64,000 bases of DNA from Desemzia sp. RIT 804. Lineage in GTDB: Bacteria > Bacillota > Bacilli > Lactobacillales > Carnobacteriaceae. The stretch's first letter is position 1. The number at the start of each line of letters is the position of its first letter. Below are positions 1 through 9,856 of the stretch, one piece after another. The stretch covers positions 49,737 to 113,736 of the forward strand of contig NZ_JAFEMV010000006.1 in the NCBI RefSeq assembly GCF_016892605.1, given 5' to 3'. The notes below the pieces were generated by a model that did not search any database, was not told the origin of the DNA, and saw only the letters and a program-made list of their open reading frames with translations. A program made the translations under genes and the position numbers.

Positions 1-30
1 TAATTTATAAGATTATTATTTACTGATATA

Positions 31-59
31 TTGACAATAGTCTATAAAACAGATATAAT
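31..59 (+). promoter_or_regulatory. Promoter of the rpsF-ssb-rpsR operon
   Basis: Consensus sigma-A promoter: TTGACA at 31-36, a 17-bp spacer and TATAAT at 54-59. It is the only strong promoter upstream of rpsF and should drive the ribosomal protein/SSB operon. Confidence 0.85.
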
Positions 60-90
60 GATTAAACGTGAGTAATCTACTCAGTAGAAT

Positions 91-128
91 ACTTTCCTTG
101 CTCTTTTTGTTAAAAAAAGAGCCAAAGT
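91..128 (+). promoter_or_regulatory. Structured rpsF leader, possible S6:S18 autoregulatory RNA
   Basis: The leader folds into a two-part stem: ACTTT (91-95) with AAAGT (124-128), and GCTCTTTTT with its complement, separated by an asymmetric internal loop (CCTT opposite C). In Firmicutes a leader RNA with an asymmetric loop containing a CC dinucleotide is bound by the S6:S18 complex to repress this operon. Position and shape fit that family, but I cannot confirm the consensus by eye. Confidence 0.4.
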
Positions 129-150
129 CCATAAGGAGGTGACAGTCAAG

Positions 151-450
151 ATGAGTCAAACAGCAAAATACGAAATTTTATACATTATCCGTCCTAACAT
201 CGATGAAGCTGAAAAAACTGCTTTAGTAGAACGTTTCGATAACATTTTAAAAGATAATGGTGCTGAGGTAACTGAATCTAAAGACTGGGCGAAACGTCGT
301 TTAGCATATGAAATTAAAGGTTACAGAGAAGGTTTATACCGTCTCGTACATTTAACTTCTTCAGATGCAGCGGCTATCAATGAATTTGATCGCTTAGCTA
401 AGATTAATGATAATATCTTACGCCATATGATCGTTAGAGAAGACGATTAA
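151..450 (+). CDS. rpsF: 30S ribosomal protein S6
   Basis: Small-subunit protein S6 binds S18 and the central domain of 16S rRNA. The 99-residue product begins [15 protein letters not shown] and keeps the S6 ferredoxin-like fold pattern, including [18 protein letters not shown]. The ATG at 151 is preferred over an upstream GTG at 139 because AAGGAGGT (133-140) sits at the right distance and gives the normal family length. It is first in an operon with ssb and rpsR, the arrangement conserved in Firmicutes. Confidence 0.97.
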   Translation: MSQTAKYEILYIIRPNIDEAEKTALVERFDNILKDNGAEVTESKDWAKRRLAYEIKGYREGLYRLVHLTSSDAAAINEFDRLAKINDNILRHMIVREDD

Positions 451-456
451 TTTAAT

Positions 457-472
457 TGTTTCACATGAAACA
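457..472. promoter_or_regulatory. parS-like ParB binding site
   Basis: TGTTTCACATGAAACA lies between rpsF and ssb and matches 15 of 16 positions of the bacterial parS consensus (TGTTTCACGTGAAACA). parS sites cluster around the origin and load ParB/Spo0J. The reverse complement of this exact 16-mer recurs at 1727-1742. Binding is inferred from sequence only; the pair could also act as a short hairpin in the mRNA. Confidence 0.55.
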
Positions 473-492
473 ATCGGAAGGGAGCGGATATA

Positions 493-1014
493 GTGATTAA
501 TAATGTAGTGTTAGTTGGAAGAATGACTAAAGATGCAGATTTAAGATATACGTCTAATGGAACAGCGGTAGCTTCGTTTACCGTAGCAGTCAATAGACAA
601 TTCACTAATCAAAGTGGAGAACGTGAAGCTGACTTCATCAACTGTGTTGCATGGAGAAAAACAGCAGAAACGTTAGCAAACTTCACAAAAAAAGGATCGT
701 TAGTTGGGGTAGAAGGCCGTATTCAAACACGTTCTTACGATAACCAGCAAGGTCAAAGAGTTTATGTGACTGAAATTGTAGTAGATAATTTCTCAATGCT
801 TGAACCGAAATCTGTTACAGATCAAAGAAGAGCACATGATAATGGTTCAACTACATCCAGTTCATCAAATAATTCTAATTCTTTTAATACTAATCAAAAT
901 AAATCACAATCCCAACAAACTCCTGCAAGGGACTATCAAAATTTTGGAAACTCTGATCCTTTTGAATCGAGTGGACAACCTATTGATATCTCAGACGATG
1001 ACTTGCCGTTCTAA
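493..1014 (+). CDS. ssb: Single-stranded DNA-binding protein
   Basis: Binds and protects single-stranded DNA in replication, repair and recombination. The 173-residue protein has an N-terminal OB fold (about 1-105, starting [19 protein letters not shown]), a disordered Ser/Asn/Gln-rich linker (about 115-160) and the acidic partner-binding tip DISDDDLPF. The start is GTG at 493, preceded by GGAAGGGAG. It lies between rpsF and rpsR in the conserved operon, and its OB fold and length are those of the main replicative SSB. Confidence 0.97.
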   Translation: MINNVVLVGRMTKDADLRYTSNGTAVASFTVAVNRQFTNQSGEREADFINCVAWRKTAETLANFTKKGSLVGVEGRIQTRSYDNQQGQRVYVTEIVVDNFSMLEPKSVTDQRRAHDNGSTTSSSSNNSNSFNTNQNKSQSQQTPARDYQNFGNSDPFESSGQPIDISDDDLPF

Positions 1015-1041
1015 AATCGATTAATAAAAGGAGGAAATGAA

Positions 1042-1275
1042 ATGGTACAACGCAGAGGCGGACGTAAGCGCCGTAAGGTTGATTTCTTTGCTGCTAATCA
1101 CATTGAAAAAGTTGATTACAAAGACATCGATCTTCTAAAAAGATTTATTTCTGAACGTGGTAAAATTTTACCTCGTCGTGTAACTGGAACATATGCTAAA
1201 AACCAACGTAAGTTGACTAAAGCTATCAAACGTGCACGCGTAATGGGATTATTACCGTTCGTTACAGAAGAATAA
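1042..1275 (+). CDS. rpsR: 30S ribosomal protein S18
   Basis: S18 pairs with S6 on the platform of the small subunit. The 77-residue basic protein contains the family core [20 protein letters not shown] and [27 protein letters not shown] sits 6-7 bases before the ATG. It is the last gene of rpsF-ssb-rpsR and is followed at once by an intrinsic terminator. Confidence 0.98.
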   Translation: MVQRRGGRKRRKVDFFAANHIEKVDYKDIDLLKRFISERGKILPRRVTGTYAKNQRKLTKAIKRARVMGLLPFVTEE

Positions 1276-1290
1276 AATATGTTTTTCGAA

Positions 1291-1323
1291 AAGACCGTGA
1301 GCTTATAGAGCACGGTCTTTTTT
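1291..1323 (+). terminator. Terminator of the rpsF operon
   Basis: AAGACCGTG (1291-1299) pairs with CACGGTCTT (1311-1319), followed by a T-run. It ends the rpsF-ssb-rpsR transcript. Confidence 0.9.
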
Positions 1324-1332
1324 AATTGGTTA

Positions 1333-1697
1333 TCTATTTTATAATGTTGGTAAAGAAAGCACTGAAGGAATCAGAGTTGCTGATTGAGAGCCATGGGCAA
1401 GCGTGGAGTCTAAATTTTCAACACTTTCTAGCTTTGCCGAAGCTGTTGGAGCAATAGCGACGTACGGATTCGGTATGCGTAACGAAGCGGAGAACAAACA
1501 AAGCACAAGCGTTGAAGCGGCAACGCTTTGTAATTTGTCACGACTGTAGTTGCTTCTGCATCTTACAGGCAGGGTACACTTGGGTATGCCCACAGTGCAT
1601 CCTTATATGGCTACCAGCAACCTCGATTCCTCCAGGAATTTCTAAAAGTTGGTGTTTAAGCAGTTTAAACTTTCTACCAACGTTATATAATGAAGAA
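1333..1697 (+). repeat. Degenerate dispersed repeat, copy 1 (about 365 bp)
   Basis: This gene-free stretch aligns along its length with 23581-23880. Shared blocks include TCTATTTTATAATGTTGGTAA at the left, AGCTTTGCC near the middle, and TGGCTACCAGCAA, CCAGGAATTTCTAAAAGTT towards the right. The ends are imperfect inverted repeats (TTATAATGTTGGTA against TACCAACGTTATATAA). Fragments of one reading frame resemble each other between copies (SKFSTLSSFAEAVGA and SKFASFAMAVAAS), so it may derive from a small mobile element or a decayed membrane peptide gene. No intact gene is visible between 1330 and 1878. Confidence 0.6.
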
Positions 1698-1726
1698 TCT
1701 TTTAATTCTGTTTTTAGTTCTCAAAA

Positions 1727-1742
1727 TGTTTCATGTGAAACA
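1727..1742. promoter_or_regulatory. Second parS-like site
   Basis: TGTTTCATGTGAAACA is the exact reverse complement of the parS-like 16-mer at 457-472 and again matches 15 of 16 consensus positions. It lies just outside the right end of the degenerate repeat and upstream of gdpP. Confidence 0.5.
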
Positions 1743-1878
1743 TGTTAGGGAATCAGATAGAAGAAACAATAGGTAGTGGACTCTCCAACGACTTTATTAA
1801 CGTTCTAGTATCTCAATAAGATAAGTGGTAAAATAGAACAGAACGGTGATCAGTGAAGAAGGGGAAAAGGAGTTATAA

Positions 1879-3912
1879 ATGAAAAATAAATTAACAGATG
1901 AAAAACTCCCTCAGTTTTTGAAAAATGAGAATGTTAAGCTAGCTGCGGCAGTTTTGATTGTCATGCAATTAATTGTTATTTTGTTAGGGTTTCTTTCTAA
2001 CATCATTATAGGACTTGTTATGCTGATTATTTTTATTATCTTCTTACTATTCCTTTATTACTTTTCAAAACGGATGATTGGGGAAATCAATAAGTATATT
2101 GATGATCTTTCTTATCGCATCAAACGAGGCGAACAAGAAGCTTTGATCAAAATGCCTATTGGAATTATTCTTTTTGATGAAGAGTATAAAGTGCAATGGA
2201 CAAATCCTTATTTTCAATCTCATATAGGTTATCAAGAAGAAATATTAGGAAAGAAAATTGAAGATATTGATGAAGAATTAAATCAGTTGATCAAACAAAG
2301 TCATGCAGATAATTTAGCTACTATTGTATGGGGAGATAAGAGTTACCAAATCATCATTCAAGAAGATATCCGAGTAATTTACCTGATGGATATTTCTAAA
2401 TACAGTCAAATCAAACAAAGATATCAAGATGAAAAATTCGTTTTAGGTAATATTTTTGTGGATAATTATGATGAAATCGTTCAAGGAATGACCGATAGAA
2501 ATATCTCGAATATCAATACCTTTATTACAACCCAATTATCAAATTGGGCAAAAGAACATGAGATCTATTTAAAACGAGTATCTGAAGACCGTTTTATTGT
2601 ATTTATGCATCGCAAATCGTTAGAGCGTATGGAAGTAGAAAACTTTAGTATCTTAGATCAAATAAGAGAAAAAACATCTAAGCAAAATATCCCTCTCACT
2701 TTAAGTATTGGTATTGCCTACACAGAAGCCGACAAAGAGAATGAGAGTCTCAATGAACTAGCAAGTCTTGCTCAGAGTAATTTAGACTTGGCATTAGGAC
2801 GGGGAGGCGATCAAGCTGTAATTAAGTCGTTATCTGGAGAAATGCGTTATTACGGTGGAAAAACTAATCCAATGGAAAAGAGAACACGTGTTCGTTCTAG
2901 GATGATTAGCCAAGCTTTGCAGGAATTAATAAAACAAGCTGATCAAGTAGTTGTTATGGGACATATGAATCCAGATTTAGATGCGATAGGTTCTGCCTTA
3001 GGTATCAGACGAATTGCTGAAATGAACAACAAAGAAGCTTGGGTAGTTGTTGAGCCACAACAGTATAGCAGCGATATCGAAAAATTGATTGAAGAAATAG
3101 AAAAAGATAATCAAATTAGTCGCTACATTATTACACCTACAGTAGCTGAAGAAATGATGACAGAAAATACATTGATTATTCTTGTTGATTTTCATCGTCC
3201 TTCTATGGCGATTGCTCCAGATTTACTGAAGCAAAAAAATCGAGTAGTCGTTATAGACCACCATCGTCGAGGAGAAGAATTTCCAGAAAATCCAGCGTTG
3301 GTTTACATTGAGCCTTATGCATCTTCAACAGCTGAATTGGTTACCGAATTATTTGAATACCAATCTCAAGAGGCTGAACCAATCAATAAAATTGAAGCAA
3401 CAGCTATGCTTGGCGGTATAGTAGTTGACACCAAAAGCTTTTCTTTACGCACAGGGTCTCGTACTTTTGATGCAGCTAGTTACTTACGATCATGTGGAGC
3501 GGACGCTGTACTCATTCAAAGGTTGCTAAAAGAAGATACGGACACCTATTTACTCCGTAGTCATCTAATAGAGTCTATGGAATTTGTTACCTCAAATATA
3601 GCTATTGTAACTGGAGAAGAAAATAAAATATATGATACAGTAGTAGCAGCACAAACAGCCGATACAATGCTTTCCATGAGTAATGTAGATGCCGCTTTTG
3701 TCATTTTCAAGCGATTAGATGATCGCATTGGAATTAGTGCTCGGAGTTTAGGGGAAATAAATGTTCAAATCGTTATGGAAGAACTGGGAGGTGGCGGACA
3801 TTTATCGAACGCTGCGACTCAACTAAAAAACAGTTCAGTAACTGAAGCTAAAGAACAGTTACAAGAGGTTATTTTATCTCATTATTCTACTAAGGAGGCT
3901 ACAACAATATGA
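1879..3912 (+). CDS. gdpP: Cyclic-di-AMP phosphodiesterase GdpP
   Basis: Membrane-bound enzyme that hydrolyses c-di-AMP and so tunes osmotic balance, potassium transport and beta-lactam tolerance. Two N-terminal membrane helices (about 20-65) are followed by a PAS-like domain, a degenerate GGDEF domain (GRGGDQ in place of the active loop) and a C-terminal DHH/DHHA1 phosphodiesterase. Visible catalytic elements are [11 protein letters not shown] from His362, the DHH motif at 460-462 and GGGGH at 637-641. Length (677 aa) is typical. A GGAAAAGGAG ribosome site precedes the ATG, and an extended -10 (TGGTAAAAT, 1826-1834) is the likely promoter. Its stop overlaps the rplI start by four bases, so the two are co-translated. 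Confidence 0.97.
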   Translation: MKNKLTDEKLPQFLKNENVKLAAAVLIVMQLIVILLGFLSNIIIGLVMLIIFIIFLLFLYYFSKRMIGEINKYIDDLSYRIKRGEQEALIKMPIGIILFDEEYKVQWTNPYFQSHIGYQEEILGKKIEDIDEELNQLIKQSHADNLATIVWGDKSYQIIIQEDIRVIYLMDISKYSQIKQRYQDEKFVLGNIFVDNYDEIVQGMTDRNISNINTFITTQLSNWAKEHEIYLKRVSEDRFIVFMHRKSLERMEVENFSILDQIREKTSKQNIPLTLSIGIAYTEADKENESLNELASLAQSNLDLALGRGGDQAVIKSLSGEMRYYGGKTNPMEKRTRVRSRMISQALQELIKQADQVVVMGHMNPDLDAIGSALGIRRIAEMNNKEAWVVVEPQQYSSDIEKLIEEIEKDNQISRYIITPTVAEEMMTENTLIILVDFHRPSMAIAPDLLKQKNRVVVIDHHRRGEEFPENPALVYIEPYASSTAELVTELFEYQSQEAEPINKIEATAMLGGIVVDTKSFSLRTGSRTFDAASYLRSCGADAVLIQRLLKEDTDTYLLRSHLIESMEFVTSNIAIVTGEENKIYDTVVAAQTADTMLSMSNVDAAFVIFKRLDDRIGISARSLGEINVQIVMEELGGGGHLSNAATQLKNSSVTEAKEQLQEVILSHYSTKEATTI

Positions 3913-4364
3913 GAGTCATTTTTTTAAAAGATGTTAAAGGACAAGGTAAAAAAGGTGAAGTAAAAGAAGTTCCAAACGGATACGCTTCAAATTTTTTGTT
4001 TAAAAAGGGACTAGCGAAAGAAGCAACTGCAGCAACTGTAAGTGAGTTAAAAGGAAAGAAAAAAGCACAAGAAAAACAAGAGGCTGAAATTCTAGAAGAG
4101 GCTAAAGAATTAAAAAACTTTCTAGAAAAAGAAGAAAATGCTATTGAAATTAGATCAAAATCAGCAGATGATGGTCGCTTGTTCGGATCAGTAACAACCA
4201 AACAAATTGCTTCTGCTGCAAAAAAACAATTGGATATTGAGTTAGATAAAAGAAAAATCGAGTTAAATGTTCCGATGCGCTCTTTAGGAACCCAAAAAAT
4301 GGATGTTAAAATTCATCCTCAAGTTGTAGCAGAAATTACAGTTCGTGTTTTACCAGAGAAATAA
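3909..4364 (+). CDS. rplI: 50S ribosomal protein L9
   Basis: L9 binds domain V of 23S rRNA near the L1 stalk. The 151-residue protein starts [18 protein letters not shown], the L9 signature, followed by a long charged connecting helix and a C-terminal RNA-binding domain. ATGA overlap with gdpP indicates translational coupling; AAGGAGG lies inside the end of gdpP. The gdpP-rplI pairing is standard in Firmicutes. Confidence 0.98.
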   Translation: MRVIFLKDVKGQGKKGEVKEVPNGYASNFLFKKGLAKEATAATVSELKGKKKAQEKQEAEILEEAKELKNFLEKEENAIEIRSKSADDGRLFGSVTTKQIASAAKKQLDIELDKRKIELNVPMRSLGTQKMDVKIHPQVVAEITVRVLPEK

Positions 4365-4422
4365 AAGAGAATAAATAAAGAACTAGGATAACAATTAATT
4401 TTTCCTAGCCTAAATAAAAAAA

Positions 4423-4470
4423 AATGTTCCGTTTCTCCTTTAAGAAAGGAGAAACGGAACATTCTTTTTT
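4423..4470 (+). terminator. Strong terminator after rplI
   Basis: A perfect 19-bp stem (4423-4441 with 4445-4463) with a three-base loop is followed by CTTTTTT. It closes the gdpP-rplI transcript. Confidence 0.93.
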
Positions 4471-4702
4471 ATTGAATCATTCAAAGCTGTACTTTGTCCC
4501 AGCCCCCGTTCTTTAATTTAAATAGATAGAAAAACACTCCCTTACTGGAAAAACTAGTTCATAGTTTTGAGTGTGTGTTTGAGAGAACTTTTGTATTAAT
4601 AGGTTACAATTGAATTGCGAGGGAAGCGGAAAAACATTATCTAACTATGTGACGACAAAAGATAATTTTACTATAAAAAGAACGTACGTTCCCGTTATAT
4701 GA

Positions 4703-4731
4703 TTGTAATCCGCATCATTTTCAGTTAGAAT
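4703..4731 (+). promoter_or_regulatory. Promoter of dnaB
   Basis: TTGTAA at 4703-4708, a 17-bp spacer and TAGAAT at 4726-4731. It shows that dnaB is transcribed separately from rplI. The rest of 4471-4803 shows no gene or clear structure. Confidence 0.6.
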
Positions 4732-4803
4732 AATAGCAGAAATGAAACATCACATGATGGACAGGATAAGAGTTTTTATGTGTTTGAAAGGAAGTAGAAA
4801 AAC

Positions 4804-6186
4804 TTGGCAAATGAAGCATTCCAAGATCGTTTACCGCCACAAAGTATTGAAGCTGAACAAGCTGTATTAGGCTCTATTTTCTTAGATGCAGATACGCTTG
4901 TTGGAGCTTTAGAATTTATAGAAGCTAAAGATTTTTATCGTCGTGGGCACCAGTTGATTTTTCAAAGTATGATGGATTTAAATGATGAAAATGAAGCTAT
5001 TGATATCGTTACTGTCACAAATGCTTTGGAATCAAGAAATCAATTAGAAGATATTGGAGGTATTCCATATCTGACAGAATTAGCTGTTGCTGTACCAACA
5101 GCCGCTAACATGGAATATTATGCAAAAATTGTAGAACAAAAATCTATTTTAAGAAATCTTATTCATACAGCCACAGAAATTGTAGCTAAAGGATATGAGG
5201 AATCTGATGAGGTTGCTTCGATTTTAGATGATGCTGAAAGAAGTATCTTAGAAGTATCTGAAAGACGAAGCAGGACTGGTTTTTTGTCTATTTCAGATGT
5301 ATTAAACTCAACCGTAGCTCAAATAGATCAATTGTATCAAAATAACGAAGAAATAACGGGTCTGCCAACAGGATATAAATTATTAGATAAAATGACTGCA
5401 GGTTTGCAAAAAGAAGAACTGATCATTTTAGCTGCTAGACCAGCCGTCGGGAAAACAGCTTTTGCTTTAAATATTGCTCAAAATGTTGGAACAAAAACGG
5501 ATGAGACAGTGGCTATTTTCAGTTTAGAAATGGGAGCAGAATCTCTTGTTAACCGGATGTTATGTTCTGAAGGAAGTATCGATGCCAGTAATTTAAGAAC
5601 GGGTAATTTGACAGAAGAAGAATGGCAGAACTTGATTATTGCAATGGGTAGTTTGTCTAAAGCTAGTATTTACATTGATGATACTCCAGGGATACGAGTG
5701 GCAGAAATCCGTGCAAAATGTCGTCGATTAAAGCAAGAAAAAGGAAACCTAGGACTTATATTGATTGACTACCTGCAACTTATTGAAGGAACAGGAAAAG
5801 AGAGTCGACAACAAGAAGTATCCGAAATTTCTCGTCAGTTAAAAAAATTAGCTAAGGAATTAAAAGTTCCAGTTATTGCTTTATCTCAATTATCACGTGG
5901 CGTGGAACAAAGACAAGATAAACGACCAGTATTGAGTGATATACGTGAATCTGGATCAATCGAGCAAGATGCAGATATTGTAGCGTTCCTTTATCGAGAT
6001 GATTACTATGACCGCGATAATCAAGAAGATGGCGATGATAACTTTGAAGCAGATGAAGACAATGTAATAGAAGTTATCATTGAAAAAAACAGAAGTGGTG
6101 CAAGAGGGACTGTAAAATTATTGTTTATTAAAGAGTACAATAAATTTTCTTCTTTATCCTACTATCCTGAAGATGCTATATCTTAA
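4804..6186 (+). CDS. dnaB: Replicative DNA helicase DnaB
   Basis: Hexameric 5'-3' helicase that unwinds DNA at the replication fork (named dnaC in Bacillus). The N-terminal DnaB domain (about 10-110, PPQSIEAEQAVLGSIFLD) binds primase, and the C-terminal RecA-like motor carries Walker A ARPAVGKT with Lys217 and Walker B LILIDYLQL. The start is TTG at 4804 behind GAAAGGAAG. At 460 aa it has the usual length and no intein. Downstream, 6187-6260 holds only weak AT-rich hairpins. Confidence 0.97.
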   Translation: MANEAFQDRLPPQSIEAEQAVLGSIFLDADTLVGALEFIEAKDFYRRGHQLIFQSMMDLNDENEAIDIVTVTNALESRNQLEDIGGIPYLTELAVAVPTAANMEYYAKIVEQKSILRNLIHTATEIVAKGYEESDEVASILDDAERSILEVSERRSRTGFLSISDVLNSTVAQIDQLYQNNEEITGLPTGYKLLDKMTAGLQKEELIILAARPAVGKTAFALNIAQNVGTKTDETVAIFSLEMGAESLVNRMLCSEGSIDASNLRTGNLTEEEWQNLIIAMGSLSKASIYIDDTPGIRVAEIRAKCRRLKQEKGNLGLILIDYLQLIEGTGKESRQQEVSEISRQLKKLAKELKVPVIALSQLSRGVEQRQDKRPVLSDIRESGSIEQDADIVAFLYRDDYYDRDNQEDGDDNFEADEDNVIEVIIEKNRSGARGTVKLLFIKEYNKFSSLSYYPEDAIS

Positions 6187-6311
6187 GGAATTCAGGGTTT
6201 ATATACGAACACAAAGTTCGCTTATAGGCCTTTTATTTTTTGAAAAAATAAAAAATAATTCGTCTTTAAGTTATTAATTTCGATAAAATAAAAGTAATGT
6301 TCGCTTTTTTA

Positions 6312-6340
6312 TTGAATATTGAGTAAATTATTGGTACACT
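6312..6340 (+). promoter_or_regulatory. Promoter of purA
   Basis: TTGAAT at 6312-6317, a 17-bp spacer and TACACT at 6335-6340, with an extended -10 (TGG directly before TACACT). No PurR box or riboswitch is apparent in the short leader. Confidence 0.7.
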
Positions 6341-6378
6341 ACTAAAGGATTTTTAAAAAATAAAAACGAGGTGTTCTT

Positions 6379-7671
6379 ATGTCTTCTGTAGTAGTTGTTG
6401 GTACACAATGGGGCGATGAAGGAAAAGGTAAAATCACTGATTTCTTGAGTGAAAATGCTGATGTTATTGCGCGTTATCAAGGTGGAGATAATGCTGGTCA
6501 TACGATTAAATTTGGTGGCGTAACTTATAAATTGCATCTTATACCATCTGGTATTTTTTCTTCAGAAAAAATAAGCGTGATAGGTAATGGCGTAGTCGTT
6601 AATCCTAAAGCTCTTGTACAAGAGTTAGCTTACTTACATGAAAAAGGAATCAACACAGACAATCTACGTATCTCTGATCGTGCGCACGTTATCTTACCGT
6701 ATCATATTCAATTGGATCAACTGCAAGAAGATTCTAAAGGTGCTAACAAAATCGGAACGACTATCAAAGGAATCGGTCCAGCATATATGGATAAGGTTTC
6801 TCGCGTAGGAATTCGGATAGCTGATTTATTGGATAAAGATATTTTTGAAGAACGCTTGCGTGTTAACTTAGAAGAAAAGAACCGGATGTTTACTAAATTA
6901 TATGATTCAACAATGATTGAATTTGAAGATATTTTTGAAGAATATTATCAATATGGTCAAGAAATAAAGAAATATGTCACTGATACAACTGTTATTTTAA
7001 ATGATGCTTTAGAATCAGGTGAAAATGTATTATTTGAAGGTGCTCAAGGAGTAATGTTGGACATTGATCAAGGTACGTATCCATTTGTAACGTCTTCCAA
7101 TCCTGTTGCTGGTGGAGTTACGGTTGGAAGCGGAGTAGGTCCTTCAAAAATCGATAAGGTAGTAGGGGTTTGTAAAGCGTACACTTCTCGTGTAGGTGAT
7201 GGTCCATTCCCGACAGAATTACATGATGAGATCGGACAACGCATTCGCGATATAGGTAAAGAGTACGGAACTACAACGGGACGTCCACGTCGTATTGGTT
7301 GGTTTGATACAGTAGTAATGCGTCACTCAAAACGTGTTTCAGGCATTACGAACCTATCATTAAATTCAATTGATGTATTAAGTGGATTGAAAACAGTTAA
7401 GATTTGTATAGCTTATGAGCGAAATGGAGAAAAAATACTTCATTACCCTGCAAGCTTAAAAGAATTGGCAGAATGTACCCCAGTTTACGAAGAAATGCCA
7501 GGTTGGGAAGAAGATATTACCAGCTGTCGTACATTGGAAGAATTACCTGATAATGCTCGTAATTATGTGAAACGTATTTCTGATTTAGTAGGCGTTCGAA
7601 TCTCAACTTTTTCAGTTGGTCCCGATCGCGACCAAACGAATATTTTAGAAGACGTATGGTCTGAAGCATAA
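6379..7671 (+). CDS. purA: Adenylosuccinate synthetase
   Basis: Catalyses GTP-dependent joining of IMP and aspartate, the first step from IMP to AMP. The 430-residue protein opens with the P-loop [12 protein letters not shown], followed by the IMP loop [11 protein letters not shown] and the GTP-site segment [20 protein letters not shown] ribosome site precedes the ATG. It follows dnaB as in other Lactobacillales and has its own promoter. Adenosine deaminase, another adenine-pool enzyme, is encoded at 28677. Confidence 0.98.
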   Translation: MSSVVVVGTQWGDEGKGKITDFLSENADVIARYQGGDNAGHTIKFGGVTYKLHLIPSGIFSSEKISVIGNGVVVNPKALVQELAYLHEKGINTDNLRISDRAHVILPYHIQLDQLQEDSKGANKIGTTIKGIGPAYMDKVSRVGIRIADLLDKDIFEERLRVNLEEKNRMFTKLYDSTMIEFEDIFEEYYQYGQEIKKYVTDTTVILNDALESGENVLFEGAQGVMLDIDQGTYPFVTSSNPVAGGVTVGSGVGPSKIDKVVGVCKAYTSRVGDGPFPTELHDEIGQRIRDIGKEYGTTTGRPRRIGWFDTVVMRHSKRVSGITNLSLNSIDVLSGLKTVKICIAYERNGEKILHYPASLKELAECTPVYEEMPGWEEDITSCRTLEELPDNARNYVKRISDLVGVRISTFSVGPDRDQTNILEDVWSEA

Positions 7672-7768
7672 AAAGCCAAGAAAATTACCTCCAACTAAAA
7701 TAAAAGTGAATCAGTGGAACTATTTTAAATGATTACAGGATCAAAATTAACGAATATCAAATAAAAAA

Positions 7769-7798
7769 TTGCATCATAGTAAAAAAATATGATATACT
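7769..7798 (+). promoter_or_regulatory. Promoter of tRNA-Lys
   Basis: TTGCAT at 7769-7774, an 18-bp spacer and TATACT at 7793-7798 with an extended TGA before it. It ends 20 bases before the tRNA. Confidence 0.7.
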
Positions 7799-7818
7799 TT
7801 TTTTACTGTGATGTACAC

Positions 7819-7891
<73 letters not shown>

Positions 7892-7917
7892 TATCATATA
7901 TTGTAAGCTAAATCCAT

Positions 7918-7973
7918 GAGATAGATGACGTTTTTGCGAAAGCATGTATTAAACGTTTATCTATCTCTTTTTT
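7918..7973 (+). terminator. Terminator of tRNA-Lys
   Basis: GAGATAGATGACGTTT (7918-7933) pairs with AAACGTTTATCTATCTC (7951-7967), with a small bulge, followed by seven T. Confidence 0.85.
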
Positions 7974-8231
7974 TATATTTCATAACAATATATTTTTTAA
8001 TTGCTCTCTTATTATCCCTATCCTATATACTCAAAATTCATTATTTGCTGATACTCTTCTAAATACCTGAGGAAATAACGCGAAATAAATATTCAATCAT
8101 TAATTGATACGAAAAATAATTAAAGAAGGTATTGGTTTCCTTTTTGCTCTCTTTATCGGAAGATTATTTCCCAGGAAATAATATTTTTCGGTAATCTAAA
8201 AATATGTGGTTTGAAAATAAAGGAGTGAGAT

Positions 8232-8330
8232 ATGAAATCTACACTCCTTTTAAGCTTTAAAATTGCTATTAGGACGGGAAAGCTTTATGATTTAGGTATA
8301 TTTATTTTTATGTTTTATATTTTTGTTTAA
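8232..8330 (+). CDS. Possible 32-residue membrane peptide
   Basis: A short ORF (ATG 8232, stop 8328-8330) starts 4-5 bases after GGAGTG and would encode a basic/hydrophobic peptide ending LGIFIFMFYIFV. Its ribosome site and first codons lie inside a perfect 9-bp hairpin (AAAGGAGTG 8219-8227 with CACTCCTTT 8242-8250), which could hide the start. It ends 21 bases before the amylase start, so it may be a leader ORF. The rest of the gap 7974-8351 is AT-rich with no other feature I can support. It may be chance. Confidence 0.25.
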   Translation: MKSTLLLSFKIAIRTGKLYDLGIFIFMFYIFV

Positions 8331-8351
8331 GTATATTTAGGGGGAAGAACG

Positions 8352-9806
8352 ATGGTTATAAACGGAACAATGATGCAGTATTTTGAATGGTTTACAGAAG
8401 CTGATGGAAAACATTGGCAACGTCTGAAAGAAGATGCGAAGCATTTACATGATATTGGCATTACTGCTGTCTGGATTCCACCAGTTTTTAAAAGTGTAAC
8501 AATCAATGATGAAGGTTACGGTATCTATGATTTATACGACTTAGGAGAATTTGATCAAAAAGGCGGTATTCGTACCAAATATGGGACAAAACAAGAATTA
8601 TTGGCTGCGATTGAAGAACTGCACAAATATAATATCCAAGTCTATGCAGATGTAGTTTTAAACCATAAAGGTGGAGCAGATGAAACAGAACATTTTAATG
8701 CGATAGAAGTAGCCGAAGATGATCGAAATAAAGATATATCAGAACCTCATGAGATCGAAGGCTGGACAAAATTTACTTTCCCAGGCAGAAAAGGGAAGTA
8801 TTCTGATTTTACATGGAATTATCATCATTTTAGTGGAATAGATTATGACAAAAAAAATGATAAAAAAGGAATCTTCCGTATAGCAGAAGATGATAAAAGT
8901 TGGGCTGATGATTCTGCAGTAGGTAATGAATTTGGAAATTATGATTATTTGATGTTTGCTGATATAGATTATGGGAACGCTGATGTAGTAGATGAAATCA
9001 AAAAATGGGCAAGTTGGTTTGTAAAAGAAACAGGTGTGGATGGATTTAGATTGGATGCTGTAAAGCACATCCATGAAGAATTTACGAATGATCTTGTTTG
9101 TGGCTTACGCGAGGAATTTGGGGAAGATTTTTTTGTGGTCGCAGAATATTGGGATCAAAAATACGGACATTTGAAAGAATATTTAAAAGCTCATAACGAT
9201 GATATCAGTTTGTTTGATGTATCTTTACATTACAAGTTGTCTAATGCTTCTAAAGAAGGTAATGCGTATGACTTGAGGCCTTTATTTGATGAGACATTGA
9301 TGCAGAAAAAACCAACTTCTGCAGTAACTTTTGTAGACAACCACGATTCGCAACCGTCTCAAGCTTTAGAGTCTTACGTCGAGCCGTGGTTTAAACCTTT
9401 AGCGTATAGTATTATTCTTTTAAGAAAATATGGCTATCCAACTGTTTTTTACGGAGATTATTACGGCATCAAAGGAGACAACCCAATTGAGGGACAACAA
9501 GAAATCTTAGACAAATTAATCTACATTAGACAGCATTACGCTTACGGTAATCAAACGGACTACTTGGATCACGCTAACTGTATTGGTTGGACAAGAGCAG
9601 GTGATGAAGACCATCCAGATGGATGTGCTGTTGTTTTAACAAACAGTGAAGAAGGATTCAAAGAAATGTCTTTCGGTGAAGAAAGAGCGGGAGAAGTCTT
9701 TTATGATTACTTAGGACATCGTGAAGATGAAGTGACATTAGATGAAAATGGTGTAGGAGTTTTTCCTGTAAATGCTGGTTCTGTTTCAGTTTGGGTAAAA
9801 AAATAA
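8352..9806 (+). CDS. amyS: Intracellular alpha-amylase (GH13)
   Basis: Hydrolyses internal alpha-1,4 bonds of maltodextrin or glycogen. The 484-residue protein starts NGTMMQYFEWF, typical of the cytoplasmic GH13 subfamily 5 enzymes, and has no signal peptide. The (beta/alpha)8 barrel carries the catalytic triad: nucleophile Asp235 (GFRLDAVKHI), acid Glu265 (VVAEYW) and transition-state Asp332 (FVDNHDSQ). GGGGGAAG precedes the ATG. It stands alone between the tRNA and a bidirectional terminator; no CcpA cre site is obvious upstream. The absence of secretion means it acts on imported or stored glucan. Confidence 0.93.
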   Translation: MVINGTMMQYFEWFTEADGKHWQRLKEDAKHLHDIGITAVWIPPVFKSVTINDEGYGIYDLYDLGEFDQKGGIRTKYGTKQELLAAIEELHKYNIQVYADVVLNHKGGADETEHFNAIEVAEDDRNKDISEPHEIEGWTKFTFPGRKGKYSDFTWNYHHFSGIDYDKKNDKKGIFRIAEDDKSWADDSAVGNEFGNYDYLMFADIDYGNADVVDEIKKWASWFVKETGVDGFRLDAVKHIHEEFTNDLVCGLREEFGEDFFVVAEYWDQKYGHLKEYLKAHNDDISLFDVSLHYKLSNASKEGNAYDLRPLFDETLMQKKPTSAVTFVDNHDSQPSQALESYVEPWFKPLAYSIILLRKYGYPTVFYGDYYGIKGDNPIEGQQEILDKLIYIRQHYAYGNQTDYLDHANCIGWTRAGDEDHPDGCAVVLTNSEEGFKEMSFGEERAGEVFYDYLGHREDEVTLDENGVGVFPVNAGSVSVWVKK

Positions 9807-9817
9807 AGTAAATTAAA

Positions 9818-9854
9818 CAATAAAACCGTGCCTTTGTTAGGCACGGTTTTATTG
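9818..9854. terminator. Bidirectional terminator between amylase and ytxH-like gene
   Basis: A perfect 16-bp stem (9818-9833 with 9839-9854) flanked by A-rich and T-rich arms serves both converging genes. Confidence 0.88.
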
Positions 9855-9856
9855 TT

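Noticed and set aside
1512..1748. ORFs on both strands inside the dispersed repeat at 1333-1697
   Set aside because: No ribosome site, and the second repeat copy does not preserve either full frame; treated as repeat relic.
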